Shown here: positions 9,368 through 18,728 of the stretch, in pieces
Layout of the letters: each line of letters starts with the position of its first letter
Numbering within the stretch: the first letter of the stretch is position 1
Notes under the pieces: generated by a model
Databases searched by the model: none
Seen by the model: only the letters and a program-made list of their open reading frames with translations
Told to the model about the DNA's origin: nothing
Program-made: the position numbers and the translations under genes
Origin: Methanobacteriaceae archaeon
Lineage (GTDB): Archaea > Methanobacteriota > Methanobacteria > Methanobacteriales > Methanobacteriaceae
NCBI GenBank assembly: GCA_013403005.1
Contig: JACBOA010000008.1
Location: 55,333-119,332 of the forward strand
DNA length: 64,000 nucleotides
Reading direction: 5' to 3'

Positions 9368-9595
9368 ATGAGGATAAAAGATAAAATTATTGGTAAAGAA
9401 GTTGTTGACAATCATGCAATTTTGATTGGGAAAGTGAAAGATGTGGAAGTTAACTTCGAAACTGAAAAAGTGGAAGCATTTATAGTAGGGAAAGGTGGAC
9501 TTTTCGAAGGACTGGGAGGTTCAAATGATCTTATTATTCCCCTCACCATGGTTATAGCAGTAGGGGATAAAATACTGGTTAAAAGTGAAAAATAG
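9368..9595 (+). CDS. PRC-barrel domain protein
   Basis: 75 residues that are one PRC-barrel (GKEVVDNHAILIGKVKDVEVNFETEK, then LIIPLTMVIAVGDKILV). The small beta-barrel fold is common in euryarchaea, often as a stand-alone protein, and is thought to mediate protein or RNA contacts. The role here is unknown. The gene is preceded by GGGGAT and an AT-rich promoter and appears to be transcribed alone. Confidence 0.88.
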   Translation: MRIKDKIIGKEVVDNHAILIGKVKDVEVNFETEKVEAFIVGKGGLFEGLGGSNDLIIPLTMVIAVGDKILVKSEK

Positions 9596-10082
9596 AAATT
9601 ATTTCTTTTTTTAATAAATCTTTTTAAATTTCCTTTAACAGTTCCTTTAAATATTCTTATAACTCCCTTTATTTTTTATTTAAATTTATAATACAATTTT
9701 TTAAATATGGTTTATTTAGTTCATGATAGATTTAACTTTTTCATGGTTGGAAAAGGTCTTGTTAAATAGATATTTCTGTGTATGGGTTCACCCAAATTTT
9801 TTGGCAAATAAGATCTGTAAAAATTGCCATGAATCAAAAATGAAAATATTCGAAAATACTGTAAATAGATTATTACATATACCCCAATTGATCCAGATAT
9901 GATAATTTCTATTATTTTTTTCCTGCAGTGGTATCTTAAATTCCAATTATTAAAAATCTTAGGAAACATTAATAAATTTACTTCGCTAAACCCTGATATA
10001 ACGAACTGATGAATTTTTGTAAAAAACTTCAATAAAACTATCTTATTCGATGAATAAAAACTAACTTTCCTAAGTTCAAAAT
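9596..10082. other. Intergenic, very AT-rich
   Basis: Nearly 490 bases between convergent genes. A minus-strand open frame over 9721-10137 has atypical composition and overlaps the real gene at 10083, so I do not accept it. Nothing else recognised. Confidence 0.5.
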
Positions 10083-10757
10083 CTAAATACCTCTTTGATA
10101 TCTTATTTTTCTTAAGTATCCTCCTATCCATCCACAAACAGCCCCATTAATACCACCCAATAGAGTAAAAGGAATTATTAAAAGGTATGATCCGGTAAAA
10201 AGACTTCCTAAGAAGAATGAAATAGCTCCAGTAATTATAGCATTTTTAACCCCTATAATCTGGTTATTAAAAAAGTATCCAACAGCTAGTAACAATATAA
10301 ATGTCAATAATGTCATTATACCAGGAGTGAATGTTAATATTAGGGTTATTGCTATTACTGCGGGTATAACTAATGGCCATTGAATATTCCTCAGGTTTAA
10401 CTCATTTTTAAGAGAATACAGGGGGTTCATACCCATATCATAATACGGGCCCTGATTTTGATGCCAATCATGAGATCGGTATAACCGGTAACGCAGTTTA
10501 TTCCAAAAATCCGCCCACCGCTTTTTCATATTCAAATGAGGTAGAGTGAATATCGATTTGATTTTTTCCCTTAGAATCTCCATTATGGGAGGCTTTTTCT
10601 GTATATCTACTTGTTTCCAGTTTGGATCAATAATATCCAAATTTTCAACGTATCTTAATTTACCACCGCATTCACAGTCAAAAACAAAATCTTCGGGAGA
10701 TTCATCTGATTTAAGTTTATAGTAGCTCTTGCATTTACCGCAGATCAAATAACCCAT
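10083..10757 (-). CDS. Zinc-ribbon membrane protein of unknown function
   Basis: 224 residues. The N-terminus MGYLICGKCKSYYKLK with a later CECGGKLRYVEN forms a CxxC...CxC zinc ribbon that is clearly related to the one opening the NERD protein at 41903-42856. A charged middle region (about 60-115) is followed by three to four hydrophobic helices (about 120-215) rich in Gly. The domain order suggests a cytosolic zinc ribbon tethered to the membrane. I do not recognise the family. Confidence 0.75.
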   Translation of the reverse strand: MGYLICGKCKSYYKLKSDESPEDFVFDCECGGKLRYVENLDIIDPNWKQVDIQKKPPIMEILREKIKSIFTLPHLNMKKRWADFWNKLRYRLYRSHDWHQNQGPYYDMGMNPLYSLKNELNLRNIQWPLVIPAVIAITLILTFTPGIMTLLTFILLLAVGYFFNNQIIGVKNAIITGAISFFLGSLFTGSYLLIIPFTLLGGINGAVCGWIGGYLRKIRYQRGI

Positions 10758-10994
10758 ATAATCATCCTCTCAATCGCAGATCACGCAACGTATGACTTTA
10801 ATTATTTTTTCCCTAAGATGGTCTTTTAATTATCATTTATTTTATGGTGAACATTTTTATGATTTTCTTTCGAGTACCCCAACTTGTAACCTTAGATTAA
10901 TTCATGAAAACTCTCTTATCTTTATTCTTCCCTTTGCAATGAAATTTAACGATCGGATAAAAAAACATTTCCATTTGTTTTTTTTTAAAATTAG

Positions 10995-11279
10995 ATGGGC
11001 AGTGAGTTTCACTTTGAAAGACTGAGCCTATTTAGGGTTCCACCTTTGGATTTTACCATTGAACCCCCTCTCTTCCACTTTGCTGGTAGGTGGGCTTGGA
11101 ACAATCCAGGTGTTTATTTTAGAGTTCCTATCCCCAACTTCTGGCTACTTTTTAATGGTGTACATTTTCTTCCAGATTTCTATACAATATCTTCCAGATA
11201 CGATACTATTAACGATAAACTAATCTTCAAAACTAATAATAAACCATACTGGAGTGAAACCGTCTTAAATAGGATATAA
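10995..11279 (+). CDS. Uncharacterised 94-residue frame, doubtful gene
   Basis: Encodes an aromatic- and proline-rich peptide (FTIEPPLFHFAGRWAWNNP region) whose codon usage looks more coding-like than its surroundings. There is no ribosome-binding site, and an in-frame stop sits directly before the ATG, so it could be the tail of a decayed gene. No family recognised. Confidence 0.2.
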   Translation: MGSEFHFERLSLFRVPPLDFTIEPPLFHFAGRWAWNNPGVYFRVPIPNFWLLFNGVHFLPDFYTISSRYDTINDKLIFKTNNKPYWSETVLNRI

Positions 11280-11397
11280 ATGATTTGGAACTATAGATTA
11301 GATGCACTTTATATACCAATTAGACATACACTTCAAGTGTAACATAAAACACTAATAGTGATCAAAAATGTTTTGCTAAAAATTATTTAACCATGGT

Positions 11398-11505
11398 TTG
11401 ATATTAGACATCATAGGAGCCATCATAGGCTTCTCTGCATTACTAACAGTTATCATACATTTTAAACAGGTTCATCGTCATAATCCTAAGTCTAATAAAG
11501 GTTGA
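11398..11505 (+). CDS. Possible 35-residue membrane peptide
   Basis: A TTG-initiated frame encodes a hydrophobic helix (IIGAIIGFSALLTVII) followed by a basic tail (HFKQVHRHNPKSNKG), the layout of a single-pass small membrane protein. No convincing ribosome-binding site precedes it, so it may equally be a fragment of a lost gene. Confidence 0.2.
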   Translation: MILDIIGAIIGFSALLTVIIHFKQVHRHNPKSNKG

Positions 11506-12390
11506 GGTGTTGAAATCGTCTTTAAAATCATTAAAATTATAAATAGAGGGTTTGTAGATTAAACCTTATCGTGGAACTTAAAAATCATTAACTTTAGGAA
11601 ATAATCAATGATTACAGGCTCAAAATTGATTGGGGAGAGTTTTAGACAGATACTATAAATTGTTAAACATGCAACCAACCATAATTTCACTTATATAACT
11701 GTCATTGCCGGGCAAATGTTAACTGTGAATATTGTAAATATTATAAATCCTCATTGATAACTACCTAAATGAATTCTAAATTTCTTGTTTTCATTTGGCA
11801 GGATAATCCTTATCTATACTTTTTATTTTGCCGTTGGCGATATGAATGTGAATAAAAAAGAATAAGAATAAAAAACCTCTTATTGGTAATTGCCGACTTA
11901 TTTAACTTGCTTTCTTAGTCTTTTCACCCTAACCTTCATTAACATGGATTAACCAGCACCCTTTACCCTATAATTTTATCCTAGCTTTTTTTTGATCTTT
12001 ATGGTTGTCATATATCAATTGTCTTTTTGGGATTTTTTTTTGTTCAAAAGACTACTATTAATAGTAAACTTAATATTTTCAACACCTGTAATAACAATAT
12101 TTTTATTTCTGAAAATCAAAATAAAATGTTTATACAAATAATTGGACTGTAAATTTAATGGGTGTTGAGTGTTTATCAAAATTTGAAATTCGTTAGTTAT
12201 GGTTTTTTCACCAAAAAAATGAGAAATTATGGCAGAGATTGTTTGCAAATTTTATTCAATCCCCAATAGATTTACATCCCCTAAATATTGGAATTCCAAG
12301 TCTTTATTGATTCCTTAATTTAATAGGCTCATAGGAAACCTTGTTACGCTTCTTTTTGACAACTATCAACTATAAAAGGAGGTGAGAAAA

Positions 12391-13974
12391 ATGAAACCCC
12401 AAATAAAAACTTTCATATTCGGATTATTACTCCTATCAACAGTTATAATCCTGGGCCTGGGTCCGGTTAGTGCTGATAACATAAACTGGGTTGGGACACC
12501 AGGCGATGACACAGATATCGAACTTGGCACACCCAACGATGATACTATAAGCCAGGATGGGCTTGGTGGTGATGACACATTATTTATAGCCGGAGGTGAT
12601 GGAAACGACCAGATCAACCAGAACGGTGGTGACGGCAACGACCAAATAAGCATAAAGGGAGGCTTTGGTGATGATCAGATCACACAAGACGGTGGAAATG
12701 GAAACGATGTAATAAATCTTCAGGGTGGCGATGGCTACGACCAGATCAAACAAAACGGAGGACCTGGTGACGACGTACTGGTAACAGTTGGTGACGATGG
12801 AAATGATGTTATTTCAGTATTAGGTGGCGATGGCAACGACCAAATAAAAGTAGATCCCGGTTTAGGTGATGACCAGACAACTGTCGAAGCAGGACCAGGA
12901 AATGACGAGATCACCTATTCTATTATTGAAGGTAACGATGTAGCGAACATCAACGGCGGCCCAGGCTATGACATATTAACCATCAACCAAGGCTTTAATG
13001 AATTCACATTATTTAATGGAGACAACCTGATCTACACCACCGGAAACCCAGCTACAGTAATCACCATAAACAACATAGAACACGTCAAAGTTATATTTGC
13101 TGGAGGAACAGAAATCTTCGATTATTTTCCTCAAACAGAGCCTGTTCAAACAGTAACCATAACCAGTCCAGCGGACCGTTCTAAGATAAAAAGTATTCCT
13201 CAGATAACTGCAAATACCAATCCTGATGTAGGGGTGGTTAGGGTTGATTTTGAAGTTAAAAACAGTGCTGATAATGTTGTAGCTACTGACTCAGATACTA
13301 ATGGTGCTGATGGATGGAGTTACAACTGGAATCCGACGGATTTACCAACTGGTGACTACACCATCACTGCAACTGCCTACGATAACCTTGGAAAAATTGG
13401 AACTCACCAGATAAATGTCCAGTTAGAGGCAGATCTTTATGCAAACCCATCTTTTAACACGGTCAGCCTGATAGTGGGTCAAAACGTAGTAGTGACCTTT
13501 AAAATAGGGAACAATGGACCAGGCAAAGGCACAGACATCCTATTCGCCTACTCAATACCAGCTAATATGGAATTTCTCATGGCCAGAACTGATCCTGCTG
13601 ATCAGGGAACCTTGAGTTACGATTCAATTACGAGGATCCTGACTTGGAATATGGGAGATGTGTTGGTGGGAGACCCTTACCTCTATGTAACCCAAAGGCC
13701 ACTAAGCGCTGGTGAATTCATTATAAATTACGGTTTCAGCTCCACCAGTACACTGGGATTGAACACTGCCACTATGATCGCCAGTGCAGTCGTCAATACG
13801 CCAGCTACATCCTCAGACACCAGCAGCCAACAATACGCAAAAGCAGCAACCACCACAAAAGCGACAATCAGGACCGTGCCCTTGCAAAAAACCGGCCTGC
13901 CACTTGGAGCAGGAATTCTAGCCATTTTAATGACTTTAGCTGGTTTATTCAGCTCCAGGAAAGGGAAAATATAG
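12391..13974 (+). CDS. Surface protein with 15 Gly-Asp-rich 11-residue repeats
   Basis: About 527 residues from the ATG at 12391, chosen because GGAGGTGA at 12378-12385 is correctly spaced to it and not to the upstream GTG. A signal peptide (ending GPVSADN) is followed by 15 tandem 11-residue units with consensus GGxGNDxIxxx (12493-12987), then an Ig-like domain with TITSPADRSKIK, a CARDB/DUF11-like domain, and a C-terminal LQKTG, hydrophobic helix and basic tail. The repeats resemble calcium-binding RTX nonapeptides but have period 11. It should be exported and anchored at the cell surface. Monocistronic. Confidence 0.85.
   Translation: MKPQIKTFIFGLLLLSTVIILGLGPVSADNINWVGTPGDDTDIELGTPNDDTISQDGLGGDDTLFIAGGDGNDQINQNGGDGNDQISIKGGFGDDQITQDGGNGNDVINLQGGDGYDQIKQNGGPGDDVLVTVGDDGNDVISVLGGDGNDQIKVDPGLGDDQTTVEAGPGNDEITYSIIEGNDVANINGGPGYDILTINQGFNEFTLFNGDNLIYTTGNPATVITINNIEHVKVIFAGGTEIFDYFPQTEPVQTVTITSPADRSKIKSIPQITANTNPDVGVVRVDFEVKNSADNVVATDSDTNGADGWSYNWNPTDLPTGDYTITATAYDNLGKIGTHQINVQLEADLYANPSFNTVSLIVGQNVVVTFKIGNNGPGKGTDILFAYSIPANMEFLMARTDPADQGTLSYDSITRILTWNMGDVLVGDPYLYVTQRPLSAGEFIINYGFSSTSTLGLNTATMIASAVVNTPATSSDTSSQQYAKAATTTKATIRTVPLQKTGLPLGAGILAILMTLAGLFSSRKGKI
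12493..12987 (+). repeat. 15 x 33-nt in-frame repeat (GGxGNDxIxxx)
   Basis: Fifteen consecutive 33-base units keep exact register with no insertion. The first three and last four are diverged (for example GTPGDDTDIEL and IIEGNDVANIN). The central eight are close to consensus. They encode the probable beta-roll or beta-helix of the surface protein. Confidence 0.85.
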
Positions 13975-14141
13975 CCTTAAATTCCATCCCCCTACTTTTT
14001 TTTAGGGTATTTATTTCTACAATATTTTTTTTTAATTTCATGGGATTATTCTATAATTGTATAAATTTTTTTAGGTGGAAATGAACTCGCTAACAAGGCT
14101 AAATTCTTTAATTCACTCCAATCAGATAAAAGATTATTTGC

Positions 14142-16886
14142 TTATTCTGGAGTAAAAGATGAAGGACTCCTCCTGTATCTGAGTATTCCCTTGTAGATTT
14201 CTCCTATTATTAGCAGTAATATTCCAGGAATTAGGCATAATCCCCACTGGTAGGCATCAAGGGGGACCGTGCCGAAAAGCTCATTGAAAAGTCTGGTTTC
14301 TGTAATGAGTATGGCACCGAATATAATCCAGAGATAGGCGTAAAGTAGCCGGATATTGGAAAAAGTGGCACTCTGAAATGCGGTGTCCCAGGGGAAGCGT
14401 AGGTTCAGGGCCAGGAAGATGTTCATGAGAGATAGGCATACCAGGCCCATGCTCTGACCTGCCTCCACAGAGCCGTAAGACACTCGTCCTATGTGATAAA
14501 CCATTAATGAGGTGAGAGCCATGTAAACACCAGCCATAAACAGCCTAATATACATGCCTTTGGAGATGATACCCTCGTCATGTTTTCGAGGTTTGCGGGT
14601 CATAATCCCTGGTGAGGCCATGTCCATTCCAAACATTATCCCAATGGGTGCAACCACCAGCATGTGAATCCATAATACCTGTCCTGGGGTGTAAAGGGCA
14701 GTGCCCACCACTGAGAATATGGATGCACCCAGGAAGGCTATGATGAACATGAACATGTTGGCAATCTGGATCCTGAGGAATTTCTGCAGGTTATCATAAA
14801 TCTTTCGACCTTCTTCAATGGCAGTGACAATGGTTGCGAAGTTATCATCCACCAGGATCATCTTGGCAGCTCCCTTGGCCACATCAGTACCGGTAATGCC
14901 CATGGCAATACCGATATCAGCTGCCTTTATCGAGGGAGCATCGTTCACCCCATCACCAGTCATAGCCACAATATTACCCTTCTTCTTAAGCACCTTTACC
15001 AGACGAACCTTATGTTCAGGTGCCACCCGTGCCAGAACTCCAATGTCATCAATCTCTTTTTCAGCTTCCTCATCACTCATTGATGCAAATTCACTACCAG
15101 TAACTGCTTTTCCTTCAATACCAAGCTCACGACCAATAGCCTGAGCTGTGACTGCATGATCACCAGTGATCATCCTCACCCGAACTCCAGCTTCTTTGGC
15201 CTTTCTAATTGCCTCTTTTGCTTCCGGACGGGGTGGGTCAACTTCGCCTATAAGTGCAGTGATTATCAGGTTTTCCATTAAAGTCATCAGGTCAGAATCA
15301 GGGTCAAATGACTCTGCATCAAAATCTTTCTCTGCTAATGCAAGAACACGCAGCCCCTCTCTTGCTATACGTTCATTCTCATCTAAAACCTTCCCTTTAT
15401 CATCAGCACTTAACTTTTTAGCTGTTCCATCAGGCATCAGCCCGTATGCAGACCTTTCAAGAATTACATCTGGAGCACCCTTAATGTATGCCCTTACCAC
15501 TGGCTCTCCAGTGGAATTTTTCATAGAATGAAAGGTGGCCATGAATTTATAATCGGAATCAAAGGGAATGCTGGCTATGCGTGGATTATTCTTACGGAAT
15601 TCCTGAACATTCAAACCACCCTTTTCAGCCAGTACATAGAGAGCTGCCTCAGTGGGATCACCCACCACCTTTCCATCTTGGATATCAGTGTCAATACACA
15701 GAGCACATGGAAAGAGAACCTTATCCAGGTTTTCTTTTTCATCACCTTCAATTCTCTGTATCTTTCCCTGGAAACTGTAACCTTCTCCTGAAACTGTATA
15801 ACGGTGTTTTACTGTTGAAATGACCTTTACTGTCATCTGGTTCATGGTGAGAGTTCCGGTCTTATCTGAGTTGATTGCTGAGGTGGATCCCAGGGTTTCC
15901 ACTGCGGGCATATTCTTGATAATAGCGTTTTTCTTGGCCATGGCCATCATGCCCATGGCCAGAATACTGGTTACAACTGCAGGCAGGGCATCGGGGATAG
16001 AGCCTATGGCCAGGGATATGCCGATGTTAAACAGATTTTTGAAAGATCCTCCCTGGGAAAGCCCAATTATGACAATAGTTAGAAAGGCGAGCACTGCCAT
16101 TCCTATGATGAACAGGGTAACCCGGTCTATTTGCTGGGTTAGTGGAGTTTTTTCCTCCTTATGCTCCTTTAGCATGGTGGCGATATTGCCCACCTGAGTA
16201 TTCATACCAGTCTCTGTTACCAGGATCTCCCCATGGCCCCGGGTCACGTTGGTGTTCATAAAGGCCATGTTCACCTGATCACCCAGGGGTGGACTTTTTT
16301 GTTTAATCACAGCACTGTTTTTTTCTACTGCCATGCTTTCTCCAGTGAGGGCGGATTCTTCCACCTGGAGGTTAGCAGCACTTATTACCCGACCATCAGC
16401 CGGAACCCTGTCTCCAGCATCCAGGATCACTATATCACCAGGAACGATCTCCTCAGCCTCAACCTGGGTAACCAGATTATCCCTCCTTACCTTGGCAACC
16501 ACTTTCATCATCTTGTTAAGAGCTGCCACACTTTGAGAGGCCTTTGCTTCCTGCCGATATCCCAGGTTAGCAATGAAGATGGTTAAAACTAGAAGGAGTA
16601 AAAAGGTCCGGTACTCGGCGATGAAAAGACTCACAATAGCAGCTATCACCAGAACGATCTGCATGTAGGCCTTGTACTGTTCCAACCATTTTCTCCATGC
16701 TGGTTTTTCTTTCTCCTCTTCCAGAACGTTAACACCATAAATTTTCAAACGTTGAGCTGCTTCAGTAGAGCTGAGTCCCTCTCCAACAACCACCTTCAGC
16801 CTTTGAGCAACTTCTTCAGTAGTTAACGCATACCATGCCTCTTCTTTTACCCCAATATGAGTATTTCCATTGTTTGAATCAGACAT
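14142..16886 (-). CDS. P-type cation-transporting ATPase (P2-like)
   Basis: 914 residues from the ATG at 16886, which follows GAGGGGG. An N-terminal cation ATPase domain (WYALTTEEVAQRL) comes first. The actuator loop has LTGESMAVE, the phosphorylation site is DKTGTLT, the hinge is TGDGVNDAPSIKAADIGIAMG, and about ten membrane helices are present. The order matches Ca2+/Na+-type P2 ATPases. Two departures are visible: the M4 ion-site motif is IPDALPAV in place of the usual IPEGLPAV, and the residue before SDKTGT is Asn where Cys is usual. Ion specificity therefore cannot be assigned. It pumps cations across the cell membrane using ATP. Confidence 0.9.
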   Translation of the reverse strand: MSDSNNGNTHIGVKEEAWYALTTEEVAQRLKVVVGEGLSSTEAAQRLKIYGVNVLEEEKEKPAWRKWLEQYKAYMQIVLVIAAIVSLFIAEYRTFLLLLVLTIFIANLGYRQEAKASQSVAALNKMMKVVAKVRRDNLVTQVEAEEIVPGDIVILDAGDRVPADGRVISAANLQVEESALTGESMAVEKNSAVIKQKSPPLGDQVNMAFMNTNVTRGHGEILVTETGMNTQVGNIATMLKEHKEEKTPLTQQIDRVTLFIIGMAVLAFLTIVIIGLSQGGSFKNLFNIGISLAIGSIPDALPAVVTSILAMGMMAMAKKNAIIKNMPAVETLGSTSAINSDKTGTLTMNQMTVKVISTVKHRYTVSGEGYSFQGKIQRIEGDEKENLDKVLFPCALCIDTDIQDGKVVGDPTEAALYVLAEKGGLNVQEFRKNNPRIASIPFDSDYKFMATFHSMKNSTGEPVVRAYIKGAPDVILERSAYGLMPDGTAKKLSADDKGKVLDENERIAREGLRVLALAEKDFDAESFDPDSDLMTLMENLIITALIGEVDPPRPEAKEAIRKAKEAGVRVRMITGDHAVTAQAIGRELGIEGKAVTGSEFASMSDEEAEKEIDDIGVLARVAPEHKVRLVKVLKKKGNIVAMTGDGVNDAPSIKAADIGIAMGITGTDVAKGAAKMILVDDNFATIVTAIEEGRKIYDNLQKFLRIQIANMFMFIIAFLGASIFSVVGTALYTPGQVLWIHMLVVAPIGIMFGMDMASPGIMTRKPRKHDEGIISKGMYIRLFMAGVYMALTSLMVYHIGRVSYGSVEAGQSMGLVCLSLMNIFLALNLRFPWDTAFQSATFSNIRLLYAYLWIIFGAILITETRLFNELFGTVPLDAYQWGLCLIPGILLLIIGEIYKGILRYRRSPSSFTPE

Positions 16887-17529
16887 TTTTCCCCCTCTTA
16901 GATACAAGCGGGTAATTATATTTTAAATCAGATTATAACCCTGATTTTAATGAGAACATTTCTTAAACTAATTTACACATAACTTATTTTCATGCTGGAT
17001 AACATAGATGCTCCACTTATAAATATCAAAGTTATAATCAATAAACATACCGGTATTAAGTATTTTCAAGGGGAATTGTCCTACTTTTGTGGAATTCAAT
17101 AGGTCAATTATTGGATTTGGGTGTTATATGAATATTGAGTTCACTTTTTTTTAGAATGAGGATTATAAGTTAAGAAATAGACTCCATTAATACTAATGAA
17201 CCCTTACCAAAACAAGCATGGCATATAACAGAGTAATTCATCAGTAGATACTCATAATCAACTGGATTATCAATTACCGACATGTGATTTAAGACCATAT
17301 GATAAATTCAAATGTATAATAATTTAGAATTTTATTGGTGATGAATCAGTGAATTAATGATAATGAATAGATCAAAAAATGACGATATATTAAAATAATT
17401 AGGGGTTGGAGGTACAGAGGGTTTTTAGAATGTAAATAAAGTACATAAATTTTTTTTGGATCGATTAATTGTTTAAATTATAATTTGTTATATTAATACA
17501 ACAATAAAATAATTGTATGTATAGGTTAA
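16887..17529. other. 640-base intergenic region
   Basis: Lies upstream of the P-type ATPase and downstream of mgtE, both on the minus strand. It contains the imperfect 20-base palindrome at 17485-17504, which is listed separately. No gene seen. Confidence 0.5.
17485..17504. promoter_or_regulatory. 20-base near-palindrome, copy A
   Basis: TTGTTATATTAATACAACAA differs at one position from the perfect palindrome found at 18674-18693 on the other side of mgtE. It lies just beyond the mgtE stop codon. Probably a binding site for a dimeric regulator. Confidence 0.4.
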
Positions 17530-18552
17530 TCAAGTACTTTGGAGTAAAGTCATGGCCACAGCAAGGTAAATGGCTAAAGTGGTTATATCACTGAATATAG
17601 TTGCCAATGGACCTGTGGCTACAGCTGGATCAAAGTTCAGTTTACGGAATATTTGTGGAGATAAGGTGGCTATCACTACAGAGCTTATAATACTTAAAAA
17701 CATGGCCAGAAATATTATCAAACCCAGTATAATATTTTGCCGTGTTATAAGAGCCAGTAATCCTGCAAAAGCTCCTGAAATCAATCCTATTACCAGTGAA
17801 ACTTGAACTTCCCTCCAAAGATAGCTTTTAAAACTTAAATTGGTGTCCAGGGCCAAGCTTCTAATGATAAGGGCTTCGGACTGAGTGCCTGCAGCATCAC
17901 TCATGTAAACCATCACAGGTATGAAACTGGCCAGGGCAATGAAACTGGCCAGTAGTTCCTCAAATTGAGCTATAAGGGATGCAGCTAATATTCCACCAAT
18001 AACTCCTATAATTAACCATGGAAGGCGGGATTTAATCATGTGAAATGCAGAGGAATGAATGGAAGTATATTCGTCTCCTACTCGGTGAAAAATACCTCCA
18101 AAATTAAAAACATCACTCTGCACTTCATGGTTAAAGATGCGAAGAATAGCATCAAAATCTACCACACCTAAAAGCACCCCTTTATCATTGACTACTGGTA
18201 ATGATTTCAAACCATGAGAAAGTGCCATATAAACCAGTTTTTCCTGAGAGGTGTTGACATCAACAGTTATCATATCTTTATCCATTAATTCTTCAGCTTT
18301 GATTTTTTTGTCCCTGATTTTTAGTAGATTCTTAATGGATAAAACACCCAACAGGATATGGTTTTCATCAGTAAGGTAGATGTAATCCAAACTGGCATAT
18401 CCAGATGAGTCACTTATCACACTATTCTCAATATATTCTAAGGTTTCATGGCTATTGAAGACTGGAATATTACTTACCATATTAGATCCAGCAGTTTTCT
18501 GAGGGTAAGCTGAATAAGATTCCATATCTATATTTGATGACTGTGATTCCAT
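17530..18552 (-). CDS. mgtE: MgtE-type magnesium/divalent cation transporter, short form
   Basis: 340 residues. Two CBS domains (about 30-145, with ENSVISDSSGYASLDYIYLTDE and LGVVDFDAILRIF) are followed by five membrane helices with the MgtE pore signatures PVMVYMSDAAGTQSEALIIRS and DPAVATGPLATIF. Typical bacterial MgtE is about 450 residues and has an N-terminal superhelical domain that senses Mg2+. That domain is absent here, leaving the CBS pair as the likely sensor. Imports Mg2+ (possibly Co2+) down its electrochemical gradient. Flanked by two copies of a 20-base palindrome. Confidence 0.9.
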   Translation of the reverse strand: MESQSSNIDMESYSAYPQKTAGSNMVSNIPVFNSHETLEYIENSVISDSSGYASLDYIYLTDENHILLGVLSIKNLLKIRDKKIKAEELMDKDMITVDVNTSQEKLVYMALSHGLKSLPVVNDKGVLLGVVDFDAILRIFNHEVQSDVFNFGGIFHRVGDEYTSIHSSAFHMIKSRLPWLIIGVIGGILAASLIAQFEELLASFIALASFIPVMVYMSDAAGTQSEALIIRSLALDTNLSFKSYLWREVQVSLVIGLISGAFAGLLALITRQNIILGLIIFLAMFLSIISSVVIATLSPQIFRKLNFDPAVATGPLATIFSDITTLAIYLAVAMTLLQST

Positions 18553-18673
18553 ATTATCACTCTCTGATCATTCAATGTTTATCATAATATAATTATTTAT
18601 CTATTTAAATCATTATGGAAAGACTTCAAAAAGAATTGTTAATTACTAATCATTTTTTTTAAAAAAACTAGTA

Positions 18674-18693
18674 TTGTTGTATTAATACAACAA
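18674..18693. promoter_or_regulatory. 20-base perfect palindrome, copy B, upstream of mgtE
   Basis: TTGTTGTATTAATACAACAA is self-complementary over all 20 bases and sits about 120 bases before the mgtE start. It contains no GC-rich stem or T-run that would make it a terminator. A dimeric transcription factor site is the simplest reading. Confidence 0.5.
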
Positions 18694-18728
18694 AAATTAC
18701 TTTAAAAGAAAAAAAATAAAAAAGGGAT

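Larger units (their letters stand above)
10758..12390. other. 1.6 kb gene-poor region with possible remnants
   Basis: AT-rich DNA with no confident gene. It holds one somewhat coding-like 94-residue frame (10995-11279), a 35-residue hydrophobic frame (11398-11505), and short open frames that look like chance. The right end carries the promoter and ribosome-binding site of the 12391 surface protein. Degraded genes or a non-coding RNA are both possible. Confidence 0.4.

Noticed and set aside
9721..10137. 138-residue minus-strand frame
   Set aside because: Overlaps the zinc-ribbon gene, lies in very AT-rich DNA, and has no recognisable domain or start signal.
10792..11025. 77-residue plus-strand frame
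   Set aside because: Phe/Ile/Leu-rich translation typical of AT-rich non-coding DNA, with no ribosome-binding site.
10995..11110. GC-richer patch as a tRNA
   Set aside because: No acceptor stem or T-arm of the right geometry could be paired on either strand.
12015..12248. 77-residue minus-strand frame
   Set aside because: Composition like random AT-rich sequence, no start signal, no family.
13990..14007. CCCTA...TAGGG hairpin after the repeat surface protein
   Set aside because: Only five base pairs with a T-rich loop. Too weak to list as a terminator, although the T-rich region may still end transcription.
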